Assembly (NCBI GenBank): GCA_039812545.1
Contig: JBDIAR010000001.1
Span: forward strand, 9,805 to 73,804
Direction of reading: 5' to 3'
Length of the DNA: 64,000 nt
From: JBDIAR01 sp039812545
GTDB lineage: Bacteria > Actinomycetota > Actinomycetes > Actinomycetales > Dermatophilaceae
In this document: positions 44,083-52,269 of the stretch, piece after piece
How positions within the stretch are numbered: position 1 is the first letter of the stretch
Layout: every line of letters begins with the position of its first letter
Translations under genes and position numbers: made by a program
The notes under the pieces: generated by a model
What the model was told of the DNA's origin: nothing
Database searches by the model: none
What the model saw: the letters and a program-made list of their open reading frames with translations, nothing else

Positions 44083-45213
44083 ATGGCCCGTCGGGTGCTC
44101 ATCGCCTGTGACAAGTTCAAGGGCTCACTCACCGCCACCGAGGTCGTCGACACCATCGAGCGGGCGCTGACGGCGGCCGTGCCGGACGTGCGGGTCAGCT
44201 CGTTGCTGGTCGCCGACGGCGGAGACGGGACGCTGGACGCGGCGGTGCGGGCCGGGTACGAACGGGTTCCGTTGACCGTGGCCGGACCGACGGGCGAACC
44301 CAACCCCACCTCGTATGCCGTCAAGGACGGCACCGCGGTCGTGGAGATGGCCGATGCGTGCGGCATCGTCAAACTGCCGGGGGGCCGCCGGGAGCCGCTG
44401 ACGGCGACCAGCCGGGGGGTCGGTGAGGTACTCCGGGCCGTCCTCGACCGCGCGGATGTCAGCCGGATATATCTCGGGATCGGGGGCTCGGCGAGCACCG
44501 ACGGCGGCGCCGGGATGCTGCAGGCCCTCGGGGCCCGGATCTGCGACGTCGCGGGGCAGCAGTTGCCCGACGGCGGCGGTCCGCTCGCCGATGTGGCGAC
44601 CGTCGACTTCTCCGGTCTCCACCCGCGGCTGCGCGACGTCGAGGTGATCGTGGCGTGCGATGTCAACAACCCGCTGCTCGGGGACATGGGGGCACCGGCG
44701 ATCTTCGCACCGCAGAAGGGCGCCTCGGCGGACGAGGTGGCCCTCCTCGACGCCAACCTCGCCCGGTTCGCCGCACTCGTCACGGCGGCGGTCGGCCGCG
44801 ACGACACGAGTCGCCCCGGTGCCGGAGCCGCCGGTGGGGTGGGGTATGCCGCGCAGGCCGTCCTCGACGCGCGGATGGTGCCCGGAGTCGAATTCGTGCT
44901 CGGGCTGGCGGATTTCGCCGAACAGGTCAAGGGTGCCTCGCTCGTCGTCACCGGTGAGGGGTCGATCGACCGGCAGACCCTGCTCGGCAAGACCCCCGCG
45001 GGCGTCGCCGACGCGGCGCGGGCCGCCGGGGTGCGCACGGTCGCGGTCTGCGGCCGTAACCAACTCGAAGCCGGCGACGTCGAGGACTCCGGCATCGAGC
45101 GGGTCTACGCACTGACCGACCTCGAGCCCGACCCCGAGATCTGCATGGCGCAGGCCGGCCCGCTCTTGGCGCAGCTCGTGACCCGGGTGGCGGCCGACTG
45201 GTTGACTGCGTGA
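44083..45213 (+). CDS. Glycerate kinase (GlxK family)
   Basis: 376 residues. N-terminal IACDKFKGSLTA and VADGGDGTLDA, then IGGSASTDGGAGMLQALGA and a late VVTGEGSIDRQTLLGKTPAGVA, the glycine-rich signatures of class I (GlxK/GarK) glycerate kinases. It phosphorylates D-glycerate, typically to 2-phosphoglycerate. A strong AAGGAGG ribosome site precedes ATG 44083. The hydroxyacid dehydrogenase at 49957-50928 could supply glycerate from hydroxypyruvate or tartronate semialdehyde; that link is inferred. The downstream hydrolase start overlaps its stop. Confidence 0.92.
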   Translation: MARRVLIACDKFKGSLTATEVVDTIERALTAAVPDVRVSSLLVADGGDGTLDAAVRAGYERVPLTVAGPTGEPNPTSYAVKDGTAVVEMADACGIVKLPGGRREPLTATSRGVGEVLRAVLDRADVSRIYLGIGGSASTDGGAGMLQALGARICDVAGQQLPDGGGPLADVATVDFSGLHPRLRDVEVIVACDVNNPLLGDMGAPAIFAPQKGASADEVALLDANLARFAALVTAAVGRDDTSRPGAGAAGGVGYAAQAVLDARMVPGVEFVLGLADFAEQVKGASLVVTGEGSIDRQTLLGKTPAGVADAARAAGVRTVAVCGRNQLEAGDVEDSGIERVYALTDLEPDPEICMAQAGPLLAQLVTRVAADWLTA

Positions 45214-45914
45214 CCGAGCCGCCGCCGGCGCCGTTGCCGATCGTCCTGGTCCACGGGCTGGGCCAGGGGCCGTTGGCCTGGCAGGACGTCATCTCGGCGC
45301 TCGCCGTCGACAACGGCCTGGGCGCACGTCCCTACCTCGCCCCCTGGATCAGTGGGTTGCGACCCAAGACGGAGCGATTCGAGTTCGACGCGGCGGTCGG
45401 TGACTTCGCCCGCCAGGTCGACCTCGGCGTGGGGCCGGACCGGCCGGTCGTACTGTGCGGGATCTCGCTCGGTGCCCAACTCGCGACCCGGTATGCCGCC
45501 CAGTACCCCTCCCGCGTGGCGGGGCTCGTCCTCGTCGGCGGTCAGGTGCGTCCACCGAAGTTGGCGATGTCCTTGCAGGCCAAGGCGTTACGACTGGTCC
45601 CGAAGGCCCGGTTCGAGGCGTTGGGCGTGTCGAAGAAGCGGACCCTCGGCGTACTGGACACCGTCGCCCGGATCGACCTCGGCGACGACCTGCCGCAGAT
45701 CGCGGCCCCGACCGTGGTGGTCTGCGGGTCCCGTGATCGGCCCAATGTCGCTGCGGCCCGGGAACTCGTCCAGGGGATCGCACAGGCTCAACTACACCTC
45801 GTCGCCAAGGGCGGTCACGCCCTCAACACCGAGCGTCCCGGCGACCTGGCCGCCGTCATCGCCGGGCTGGTCGGCATCCTCGAAGGACGTCCTACGCCCG
45901 ACGAGGGTGCCTGA
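45210..45914 (+). CDS. Alpha/beta hydrolase
   Basis: 234 residues. The oxyanion region LVHGLGQGPLAW (about 12-23), nucleophile elbow GISLGAQLA (Ser near 87), acid VVCGSRDRPN and catalytic His in KGGHALNTERP match the small single-domain esterase/hydrolase fold. The substrate is unknown. The GTG at 45210 overlaps the glycerate kinase stop (GTGA), so the two are co-translated. Confidence 0.87.
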   Translation: MTEPPPAPLPIVLVHGLGQGPLAWQDVISALAVDNGLGARPYLAPWISGLRPKTERFEFDAAVGDFARQVDLGVGPDRPVVLCGISLGAQLATRYAAQYPSRVAGLVLVGGQVRPPKLAMSLQAKALRLVPKARFEALGVSKKRTLGVLDTVARIDLGDDLPQIAAPTVVVCGSRDRPNVAAARELVQGIAQAQLHLVAKGGHALNTERPGDLAAVIAGLVGILEGRPTPDEGA

Positions 45915-45926
45915 GTCGGCGGCCCG

Positions 45927-46583
45927 CTATCGGCGGGTGCGTGCACCCGGTCCGATGTGTTCGTCGAGCCACGCCACGAAGGGGCGGAGGCCGGTCCACC
46001 CGTCGCGTACCCGATCGAATGCCTCGCCGGTGTGCAACCAGGCCGGACTGCCGTAATCGTGACGCAGCGTGATGGTGTTGTGCCGCATGAGGTTCAGGCG
46101 CGGGTGATCGGCGGGCACGCCACGCGGACGGGTGGCGACGAGCTCACCCCCGCACTCATAACCGGATCTCGTCGCGGTCCTGATGATCCGCTCCAGCGCC
46201 GCGCCGGACGCCGGGGAGTCGACGGCCGCCCGGTAGCGCCGACGTTGATCCGGGTCCAGAAGGTAGCCGCCCGCTCCGACGAAGAGCCCGTCGGCGTCGA
46301 CGTGCACGTAGTACGCGAAACCACCCGGCGACTCGCACCACGCACCCTGATGGGTCTTGTAGGGCGACGTGTCGACGGCGAAGCGAACATCGCGGTGCGG
46401 GCGGAAGACGTGCGCCGTCCCGAACCGAGCCGCCAACTCCGTCACGAGTGCGGTGATGGGGCCGCGCACGACCTCGGCATACCGGTCCTTGTTCTCGCTC
46501 CACCAGGTTCTGGTGTTGTCCCGCTCGAGTTCGTCGAAGAAGACCAATGCATCGTGCGGTATGCCGGTGAAGGCCGTTGTCAT
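45927..46583 (-). CDS. DUF2461 family protein
   Basis: 218 residues from ATG 46583, which overlaps the TetR stop (ATGA). The conserved pattern of the TIGR02453/DUF2461 family is visible: FFDELERDNTRTWWSENKDRY at about 16-36, FRPHRDVRFAVDTSPYKTHQGA near 60-80, YYVHVDADGLFVGAGGY and PADHPRLNLMRH. No biochemical function is known. Its co-transcription with a TetR regulator is notable but does not define a role. Confidence 0.88.
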   Translation of the reverse strand: MTTAFTGIPHDALVFFDELERDNTRTWWSENKDRYAEVVRGPITALVTELAARFGTAHVFRPHRDVRFAVDTSPYKTHQGAWCESPGGFAYYVHVDADGLFVGAGGYLLDPDQRRRYRAAVDSPASGAALERIIRTATRSGYECGGELVATRPRGVPADHPRLNLMRHNTITLRHDYGSPAWLHTGEAFDRVRDGWTGLRPFVAWLDEHIGPGARTRR

Positions 46584-47218
46584 CGCGGGTCGCCCGGTTC
46601 CGTCGAGGCCGTCAGCTGCGTTGGGGTGATCGCGTCCAGGGCCCGCAGCAATGTGGGAATGAGGTCCTCCGGGCAACCGCGGCGGTACCACTCCTCGGCG
46701 GCCAGCCACAAGGCGAACAGGATCGATCCGGTGACCGCCACGGCCTCACCGAGCGAACGCTGCGGTGGCACAGGGGATTCGACCAGGGCGTCACCAAGTC
46801 GCCAGGCGTAGTCGTCCAGGATGACGAAGGCCCCGCGCCGCACGGCCGGTACCTCCAGGTAGTACCGCATCCGGCGCGTGGTCAGTTCGTCCTGACGGGT
46901 ATGGGTCCACGAGAACATGCCGAGCGCCCGCCGGGCCGCGGTCCACGGATCGGTGTCCTTGAGCTGGTCCAGCACGGCGTCGAGCAGGGTGTCGTCATAT
47001 TCATCATGGATGACGACGCCCTCCTTCGTCCCGAAGTACCGGTACACCGAACTCGGCGACACCTCGGCGGCGGCTGCGACCTCCTCGATCGTCACCGCGT
47101 CGAAGCCGCGGGCGTCGAAGAGGTCGAGTGCGACCCGCTGAATGGTGCGCATCGCCGCACTGCGCTTGCGCGCCCGCAACCCCTGCTCGCTCGGCATACC
47201 GGAGCGGTGCTCGTGCAC
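46580..47218 (-). CDS. TetR-family regulator
   Basis: 212 residues. The N-terminal helix-turn-helix (TIQRVALDLFDARGFDAVTIEEVAAAAEVSPSSVYRYFGTKEGVV) is canonical; the C-terminal ligand domain is Trp/Arg-rich. The GTG at 47218 has an AAGGAA ribosome site. It is transcribed divergently from an ABC exporter, with an 18-base dyad in the intervening promoter region, so it very likely represses the exporter and itself. Confidence 0.92.
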   Translation of the reverse strand: MHEHRSGMPSEQGLRARKRSAAMRTIQRVALDLFDARGFDAVTIEEVAAAAEVSPSSVYRYFGTKEGVVIHDEYDDTLLDAVLDQLKDTDPWTAARRALGMFSWTHTRQDELTTRRMRYYLEVPAVRRGAFVILDDYAWRLGDALVESPVPPQRSLGEAVAVTGSILFALWLAAEEWYRRGCPEDLIPTLLRALDAITPTQLTASTEPGDPR

Positions 47219-47281
47219 GGTTCCTTCGACCTCCTTCGTCGCCTCCCCGCCGAGTCTAGGAGCACTCGGAGGGACCCGGCA

Positions 47282-47312
47282 TTGACAACGATAGAGACTC
47301 TCGAGTTAGAGT
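47282..47312 (+). promoter_or_regulatory. Promoter of the ABC exporter, leaderless
   Basis: -35 TTGACA at 47282-47287, 19-base spacer, -10 TAGAGT at 47307-47312, then 7 bases to ATG 47320. No Shine-Dalgarno. This is the clearest promoter in the window. Confidence 0.72.
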
Positions 47313-47313
47313 C
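47296..47313. promoter_or_regulatory. Probable TetR operator
   Basis: Perfect dyad GACTCT-N6-AGAGTC lying across the spacer and -10 box of the exporter promoter. A bound TetR dimer would block RNA polymerase. Confidence 0.75.
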
Positions 47314-47319
47314 GCTGTC

Positions 47320-48318
47320 ATGAGACAGTCACTCTCAGCTGTGGTCACGGAGCCGGACCCGCAGTCGGCGGCGATCGAGGTTCGCGACCTCGGCAAGCGG
47401 TTCGGTTCTGTCGTCGCCCTCGACGGTCTGGACCTGCGGGTGGGCGTCGGTGAGGTGCACGGCTTCCTCGGGCCCAACGGGGCGGGGAAGACCACGACCA
47501 TCCGGATCCTGCTGGGCCAACTTCGGGCCGGTTCCGGCCGGGCCGAGGTTCTCGGAGCGGACCCCTGGGTGCACGCCGTCCAGATCCACCGGCGACTGGC
47601 ATACGTGCCCGGGGATACGACCCTGTGGCCGAACCTGACCGGCGGAGAGTGCATCGACCTGTTGGGGGCGTTGCATAGCCAGGAGCGCCGCGCCCCTGAT
47701 CGCGTTCGGCTGGATCGGCGTCGGCGCGACGCGCTGATCGAGCGATTCGACCTCGACCCGACGCGTCGGACGCGGTCCTACTCCAAGGGGAATCGACAGA
47801 AGGTCGCGCTGATCGCCGCGTTGGCGGTCGACGCCGACCTGCTCCTGCTGGACGAGCCCACGTCGGGGCTCGACCCGTTGATGGAGGCGGTGTTCCAGGA
47901 GTGCATTCGCGAGGCCGTCGCCGCCGGATGCACGGTGCTGTTGTCCAGCCATCTCCTGGACGAGGTCGAGGCGTTGTGCGACCGGGTCTCCATCGTGCGG
48001 CACGGACGCGTCGTCTCCAGCGGTTCGCTCGACGAGCTCCGCCGCCAGACCCGAACCAGTGTCGACGCCACGACCGCCGGATCGATGCCCGAGCTGGACG
48101 ACTGGCCGGGGCTGAGCGCAGTCCGGCGGCAACGGCAATCCGACGGCTGCCGGGTGACCTTCCGAGTGGCGCCTGAACAGCTCGCGGCCGCAACGGCCTT
48201 CGTCTGTCGACAGAATCCGGTTCGGCTGACCGTCACCCCGCCCAGCCTCGACGAACTCTTCCTCGCGCACTACCGCGACGACCTGGCCGACCGTACCGGT
48301 GAGGGGGCGAGCCGATGA
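47320..48318 (+). CDS. ABC exporter ATP-binding protein
   Basis: 332 residues. Walker A GPNGAGKTT (about 51-59), Q-loop region YVPGDTTLWPNLTGGE, signature-like YSKGNRQKVALIAAL, Walker B LLLLDEPTSGLD, switch His in SSHLLDEV, and a C-terminal extension of about 100 residues of the type in drug/antibiotic exporters (DrrA-like). The mRNA appears leaderless. The permease start lies inside the 3' end of this gene. Confidence 0.92.
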   Translation: MRQSLSAVVTEPDPQSAAIEVRDLGKRFGSVVALDGLDLRVGVGEVHGFLGPNGAGKTTTIRILLGQLRAGSGRAEVLGADPWVHAVQIHRRLAYVPGDTTLWPNLTGGECIDLLGALHSQERRAPDRVRLDRRRRDALIERFDLDPTRRTRSYSKGNRQKVALIAALAVDADLLLLDEPTSGLDPLMEAVFQECIREAVAAGCTVLLSSHLLDEVEALCDRVSIVRHGRVVSSGSLDELRRQTRTSVDATTAGSMPELDDWPGLSAVRRQRQSDGCRVTFRVAPEQLAAATAFVCRQNPVRLTVTPPSLDELFLAHYRDDLADRTGEGASR

Positions 48319-49901
48319 GTGCGGACGTGTTTCGGGGCACGTGGCGCTGCTTCGTCATGCAGTGGCGGGTGGGGTGGGTGGGACTGGCCGGATTCGTCGC
48401 CGCGGTCGTGTTCCCCGTCGTCGCGACGGCGGCGAGCATGGCGGGGCTGTATCCCGAGGCGGCGCAACGGGCGGTGTACCGCGCCACCGTGGGAGCGTCG
48501 GTCACCAGTACCGCGTTCAACGGCCGCGGTTACGGGCTGGACGAACTGGGCGGCATCGCGGCATTCGAGGCGGGCATCTTCACCCAACTCGTGCTGCCGA
48601 TCCTGGCCCTCGTGCTCGTGGTTCGGCATACCCGCACACAGGAGGAGATCGGCCGGCTGGACCTGCTCACCGCCGCGCCGGTCGGCCGGCTGGCCCCGCA
48701 TGCCGCCGGCGTCCTCGCACCGGCCGCGGCTGCCTTGGTCGCCGGTGTCCTCACCTCGATCGGCCTGGTCGTCGTCGGTATGCCGCCGGCCGGATCCGTC
48801 GTGTACGGGGGCTCGTTGACGTTGCTGGGTCTGGTGTTCGTCGGGCTCGGTGCGCTGTCCGCCCAGCTGGCGTCCACCGCCCGAGGGGCGCTGGGTGTCG
48901 GGCTCGGGGTCTACACGCTCGCCTACGCGACCCGGCTGACGGTGGATGCCCGCGGGTCCGAGCTGACCTGGCTGAGCCCGCTCGGTTGGACCGCGGAGGT
49001 CCGCCCGTTCGAACAGGTGCGGGTGTGGCCGCTGGCGGCGATGGTCGTGGCGACCGGGGTGTTGGTCGCGGTGGGCGTGCTCCTGGCCGCCGGTCGCGAT
49101 CTGGGGTCCGCCGTGTTCCGGGAGCGGCGCGGCCCAGCCGCCGGCGCCGTCCGGAGCGTGGTCGGGCTGCACTGGCGGGCGACCCGTGGCGCCCTCGCCG
49201 GATGGGTGGGCGCCGCGGTCCTATGGGGGGTCGGCCTGGGCGCGGTGGCTCCCGACATGGTCGCCATCTTCTCCTCGAACACCCGACTCGCCGAGGCCAT
49301 GGGCGTCGAACCCGGTCACGAGGCGGCCGCGCTGACCTTGCTCTCGTCGAGGTTCCTGGCTCTCATCGGGTTGGCCTGTGGGCTGGCCGTCGTGACACGG
49401 CTGCTCGCGGAGGAGCCGGCCGGCCGGACCGGTCTGGTGTTGGCCGGGCCGAGGTCGCGGACGGCTTGGTTGTCGGCCGTCACGGGTTGCGCGTTGGCGC
49501 AGGCGGCGACCGTGGTGCTTCTCGGCGGGGCGGCCTTGGGGGTGGCCGTGCGCGCCGCCACGGGTTCGGCGCGCGAGCTGACGGACGCCCTGTCGGCGAC
49601 CGCCGGCACCCTTCCCGCGGCCGCGGTCGTGATCGCCGTGGCCGTGCTGGCGGGGCAGATCCGTCCGGCGCTGGTGGTCGTGGGGTGGATCTGGTTCGGT
49701 GCGATCGCGACCATCGCGCTGCTGGGGGACACGCTGCGACTGCCGACCGCGGTCCGACGGCTGTCTCCCCTCGAGCAGCTTGGCCGGCTCCCCCTGGAGG
49801 ATTACCCGTTGTTGTCCGGGGTCGCCCTGACGGCGCTCGCGCTGGTGCCGATCTTGTTCTCCGTCATGGCATTTCGACGCCGCGACCTCGTCGCCGGCTG
49901 A
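48315..49901 (+). CDS. ABC exporter permease (polyketide/antibiotic exporter type)
   Basis: 528 residues with about 12 membrane helices in two six-helix halves, the second starting near SVVGLHWRATRGALAGWVG. This layout and the TetR-ATPase-permease order fit the actinobacterial 'antibiotic exporter' family. The ATG at 48315 overlaps the ATPase stop (ATGA). A hairpin covers its 3' end. Confidence 0.9.
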   Translation: MSADVFRGTWRCFVMQWRVGWVGLAGFVAAVVFPVVATAASMAGLYPEAAQRAVYRATVGASVTSTAFNGRGYGLDELGGIAAFEAGIFTQLVLPILALVLVVRHTRTQEEIGRLDLLTAAPVGRLAPHAAGVLAPAAAALVAGVLTSIGLVVVGMPPAGSVVYGGSLTLLGLVFVGLGALSAQLASTARGALGVGLGVYTLAYATRLTVDARGSELTWLSPLGWTAEVRPFEQVRVWPLAAMVVATGVLVAVGVLLAAGRDLGSAVFRERRGPAAGAVRSVVGLHWRATRGALAGWVGAAVLWGVGLGAVAPDMVAIFSSNTRLAEAMGVEPGHEAAALTLLSSRFLALIGLACGLAVVTRLLAEEPAGRTGLVLAGPRSRTAWLSAVTGCALAQAATVVLLGGAALGVAVRAATGSARELTDALSATAGTLPAAAVVIAVAVLAGQIRPALVVVGWIWFGAIATIALLGDTLRLPTAVRRLSPLEQLGRLPLEDYPLLSGVALTALALVPILFSVMAFRRRDLVAG

Positions 49902-49923
49902 GGAGCCGGACGGCGAGGTCGCG
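49881..49923. terminator. Hairpin between convergent permease and dehydrogenase genes
   Basis: CGCGACCTCG...CGAGGTCGCG with an inner CCGGCT/AGCCGG pairing and a small bulge, spanning the permease stop. Suitable as a bidirectional terminator; no T-run. Confidence 0.65.
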
Positions 49924-49956
49924 GGTGAGCGTGCTCGAAGGGTGGGCTGGGATCGG

Positions 49957-50928
49957 CTACTTGGTCTTGTGAGTGACCGGGGTGACGGCCTCCTCGCCGC
50001 GCAGGACGCGCAGGCAGTTGTCCGCGGCGAGCGTGGCCATCGCGGTGCGCGTCTCGGTCGTCGCGGAGCCCAGGTGCGGGAGCAGGACGACGTTCTCCAG
50101 CTCCAGCAGGCCCTCGTGGACCTGGGGTTCGTTCTCGAACACGTCGAGCCCGGCACCGGCGATCTCGCCGGCCTTGAGGGCCTCGACGAGGGCGGCTTCG
50201 TCGACGATGGGTCCGCGGGCCGAGTTGACCAGGTAGGCGGTCTTCTTCATCGCCGCGAACTGTTCCGCGCCCATCAGGTGGTGGGTGGAGGGCATATACG
50301 GGCAGTGCAGCGACACGACGTCGGCGACTCGCAACAGCTCGTCGAAGTCCACCTTGCGAGCGCCGAGCTCCTGCGCGATCTCCGGCTTCATCTCGTACTC
50401 GTCGGAGTAGACCACGTCCATCCCGAATGCCTTGGCGCGCCGGGCCATGGCGATCCCGATCTGGCCGGCGCCGACGATCCCGATCGTCTTGCCCTGCAGG
50501 CCCATTCCCAGCAGGTAGAACATGCCCCACTGCCACGGCGTCTTGGAGCGGATGATGCGCTCACCCTCGCCGAAGCGGCGGGTGACCATGAGCATCAGAC
50601 CGAAGGCCGTGTCGGCCGTCGTCTCGGTCAGGACGCGGGGGGTGTTCGTCGCGACCACGCCGTGGGCGTCGCAGGCCGCGACGTCGATGTTGTTGAACCC
50701 GACCGCGACATTGGCGACGACCTTCAACTGCGGTCCGGCCGCCGCCAGGAATTCGTCGTCGACCTTCTCGGTGAGCAGCGTGAGTATGCCGTCCGCCCCC
50801 TTGATGAGGTCCAGGCACTTCTCCCGGGTGATGCAGTCCGGCGCGTCCCACACGACGACGTCGTGTTCGGCCTTGAGCAGGTCGATTCCGGCTTGCGGAA
50901 TGCGGTTCGTGACAACGACTTTCGCCAT
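49957..50928 (-). CDS. D-2-hydroxyacid dehydrogenase (glyoxylate/hydroxypyruvate reductase type)
   Basis: 323 residues. NAD(P)-binding motif GKTIGIVGAGQIGIAMARRAKAFG (about 147-170), substrate-binding VANVAVGFNNID, catalytic Arg in NSARGPIVDEAAL, Glu in LDVFENEP and His in LLPHLGS. This combination matches the glyoxylate/hydroxypyruvate reductase branch. It would reduce glyoxylate to glycolate or hydroxypyruvate to glycerate. The aminotransferase gene lies 3 bases upstream on the same strand, suggesting a linked pathway in which the aminotransferase makes the 2-oxo acid. Confidence 0.9.
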   Translation of the reverse strand: MAKVVVTNRIPQAGIDLLKAEHDVVVWDAPDCITREKCLDLIKGADGILTLLTEKVDDEFLAAAGPQLKVVANVAVGFNNIDVAACDAHGVVATNTPRVLTETTADTAFGLMLMVTRRFGEGERIIRSKTPWQWGMFYLLGMGLQGKTIGIVGAGQIGIAMARRAKAFGMDVVYSDEYEMKPEIAQELGARKVDFDELLRVADVVSLHCPYMPSTHHLMGAEQFAAMKKTAYLVNSARGPIVDEAALVEALKAGEIAGAGLDVFENEPQVHEGLLELENVVLLPHLGSATTETRTAMATLAADNCLRVLRGEEAVTPVTHKTK

Positions 50929-50931
50929 GAT

Positions 50932-52125
50932 TCAGCCCTCGATCCAGGTCTTCAGCCTGCCGAGGCCCTCGCGGATGAGTTCCTCGGAGATGCCGGAGTA
51001 TGCCAGTCGGATGTACTTGCGCTCTTCACCCGGCTGCGGCCGGCCGAAGTGCATGCGTGTGCAGAACGACACGCCGGTGTTCTGGAGTGCCGCGGTGGCG
51101 AAGTCGCCGAGATTGTCGAAGCCCTTGGCCGCCATGGCCTCGGTGACGTCGGGGAAGAGGTAGAAGGTGGATTCGGGCAGGGCCACCGACATGCCCTGGA
51201 TGGAGTTGGCCATCTCGTGTGCCGCGTCGCGCCGGCCCTGGAGGACCCGCAGCAGGTCCTTGACCGGACCCTGGTCGCCGGTGAGGCCGGCGATGCCGGC
51301 CCACTGGACGAAATGCGTCGTGCAGGACTCGTTGTTCGTGTTCATCGTCGAGAACACCTTGATGACGTCCTCCGGCCCGATCCCGGCACCGAGCCGCCAG
51401 CCGGTCATCGCGAATTTCTTCGAGAACGTGTAGAGGATGACGGTGCGCTCTTTCATCCCCGGAAGCGCACTGATCGACGAACTCGTGCCCGAATAGCGGG
51501 TCTCGAAATATGCCTCGTCGGAGAGGACCCACAGGTCGTTCTCGATGGCCAGCTGCGCAATCGCCTCGCGCTCGGACGCCGTCGACTCGGCGGAGATCGG
51601 GTTCTGCAGGTCGTTGTAGATGATCGCCTTGGTCTTGGGCCCGATGAGCGCACGCACCTGGTCCAGGTCGATCGCGAAACCCTTGTCGGTCGGGACGTAG
51701 CGGTACGCCCGGGCCACCCCACCGAAGTACTCGATCTGCGACTCGTAGATCGGGAAACCGGGGTTGGGGTAGAGCACCTCGTCGCCCTCGTCCATCAGGG
51801 CCTGGAGGAACTTGGTGATCACCGGCTTGCCGCCGGGTTGCACGGCGATGTTGTCCACGCCGTAGTCGGTGCCCCGCAGCGCGTTGAGGTCCGCGGCGAG
51901 TGCCTCGCGCAGCTGGGGTATGCCGGGGCCGGGGCAGTAGCCCGTCTTGCCGTCCGCGATCGCCTTGTTCATCGCCTCGACGATGTTCGCGGGGGTGGCC
52001 AGGTCGATGTCACCCAGGTGGAAAGGGTAGATCTTGTTGCCCTTGGCACCCCAGGCCGCCGCCGCCGCGGAGACGGCGAATGCGGTTTCGGTGCCGAGTC
52101 TGGAGAGTCGTTGTGCAAGCGCCAT
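50932..52125 (-). CDS. Class I aminotransferase (aspartate aminotransferase family)
   Basis: 397 residues. Cofactor Lys in LYTFSKKFAMTGWRLGAG, with NDLQNPISAES in place of the usual NPxNPTG loop and WVLSDEAYFETRY for the PLP ring contact. The ATG at 52125 has AAAGGA 7-9 bases upstream; an ATG three codons earlier sits too close to it. The unusual NDLQNPIS segment makes the substrate uncertain. The hydroxyacid dehydrogenase gene follows immediately. Confidence 0.87.
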   Translation of the reverse strand: MALAQRLSRLGTETAFAVSAAAAAWGAKGNKIYPFHLGDIDLATPANIVEAMNKAIADGKTGYCPGPGIPQLREALAADLNALRGTDYGVDNIAVQPGGKPVITKFLQALMDEGDEVLYPNPGFPIYESQIEYFGGVARAYRYVPTDKGFAIDLDQVRALIGPKTKAIIYNDLQNPISAESTASEREAIAQLAIENDLWVLSDEAYFETRYSGTSSSISALPGMKERTVILYTFSKKFAMTGWRLGAGIGPEDVIKVFSTMNTNNESCTTHFVQWAGIAGLTGDQGPVKDLLRVLQGRRDAAHEMANSIQGMSVALPESTFYLFPDVTEAMAAKGFDNLGDFATAALQNTGVSFCTRMHFGRPQPGEERKYIRLAYSGISEELIREGLGRLKTWIEG

Positions 52126-52269
52126 TGCGAGCATCCTTTCCGCGCAGGTCCCCACCGGTGAATCTGTCCCGGCGAGAAGAGAACTGTCACGGATCAGGCT
52201 ATGGGGTCGGCTCACGCGGGCGACCGCCGGGGTCGTTATAAAGGGCTCCCGAGGTGGGTATATCGGCGG

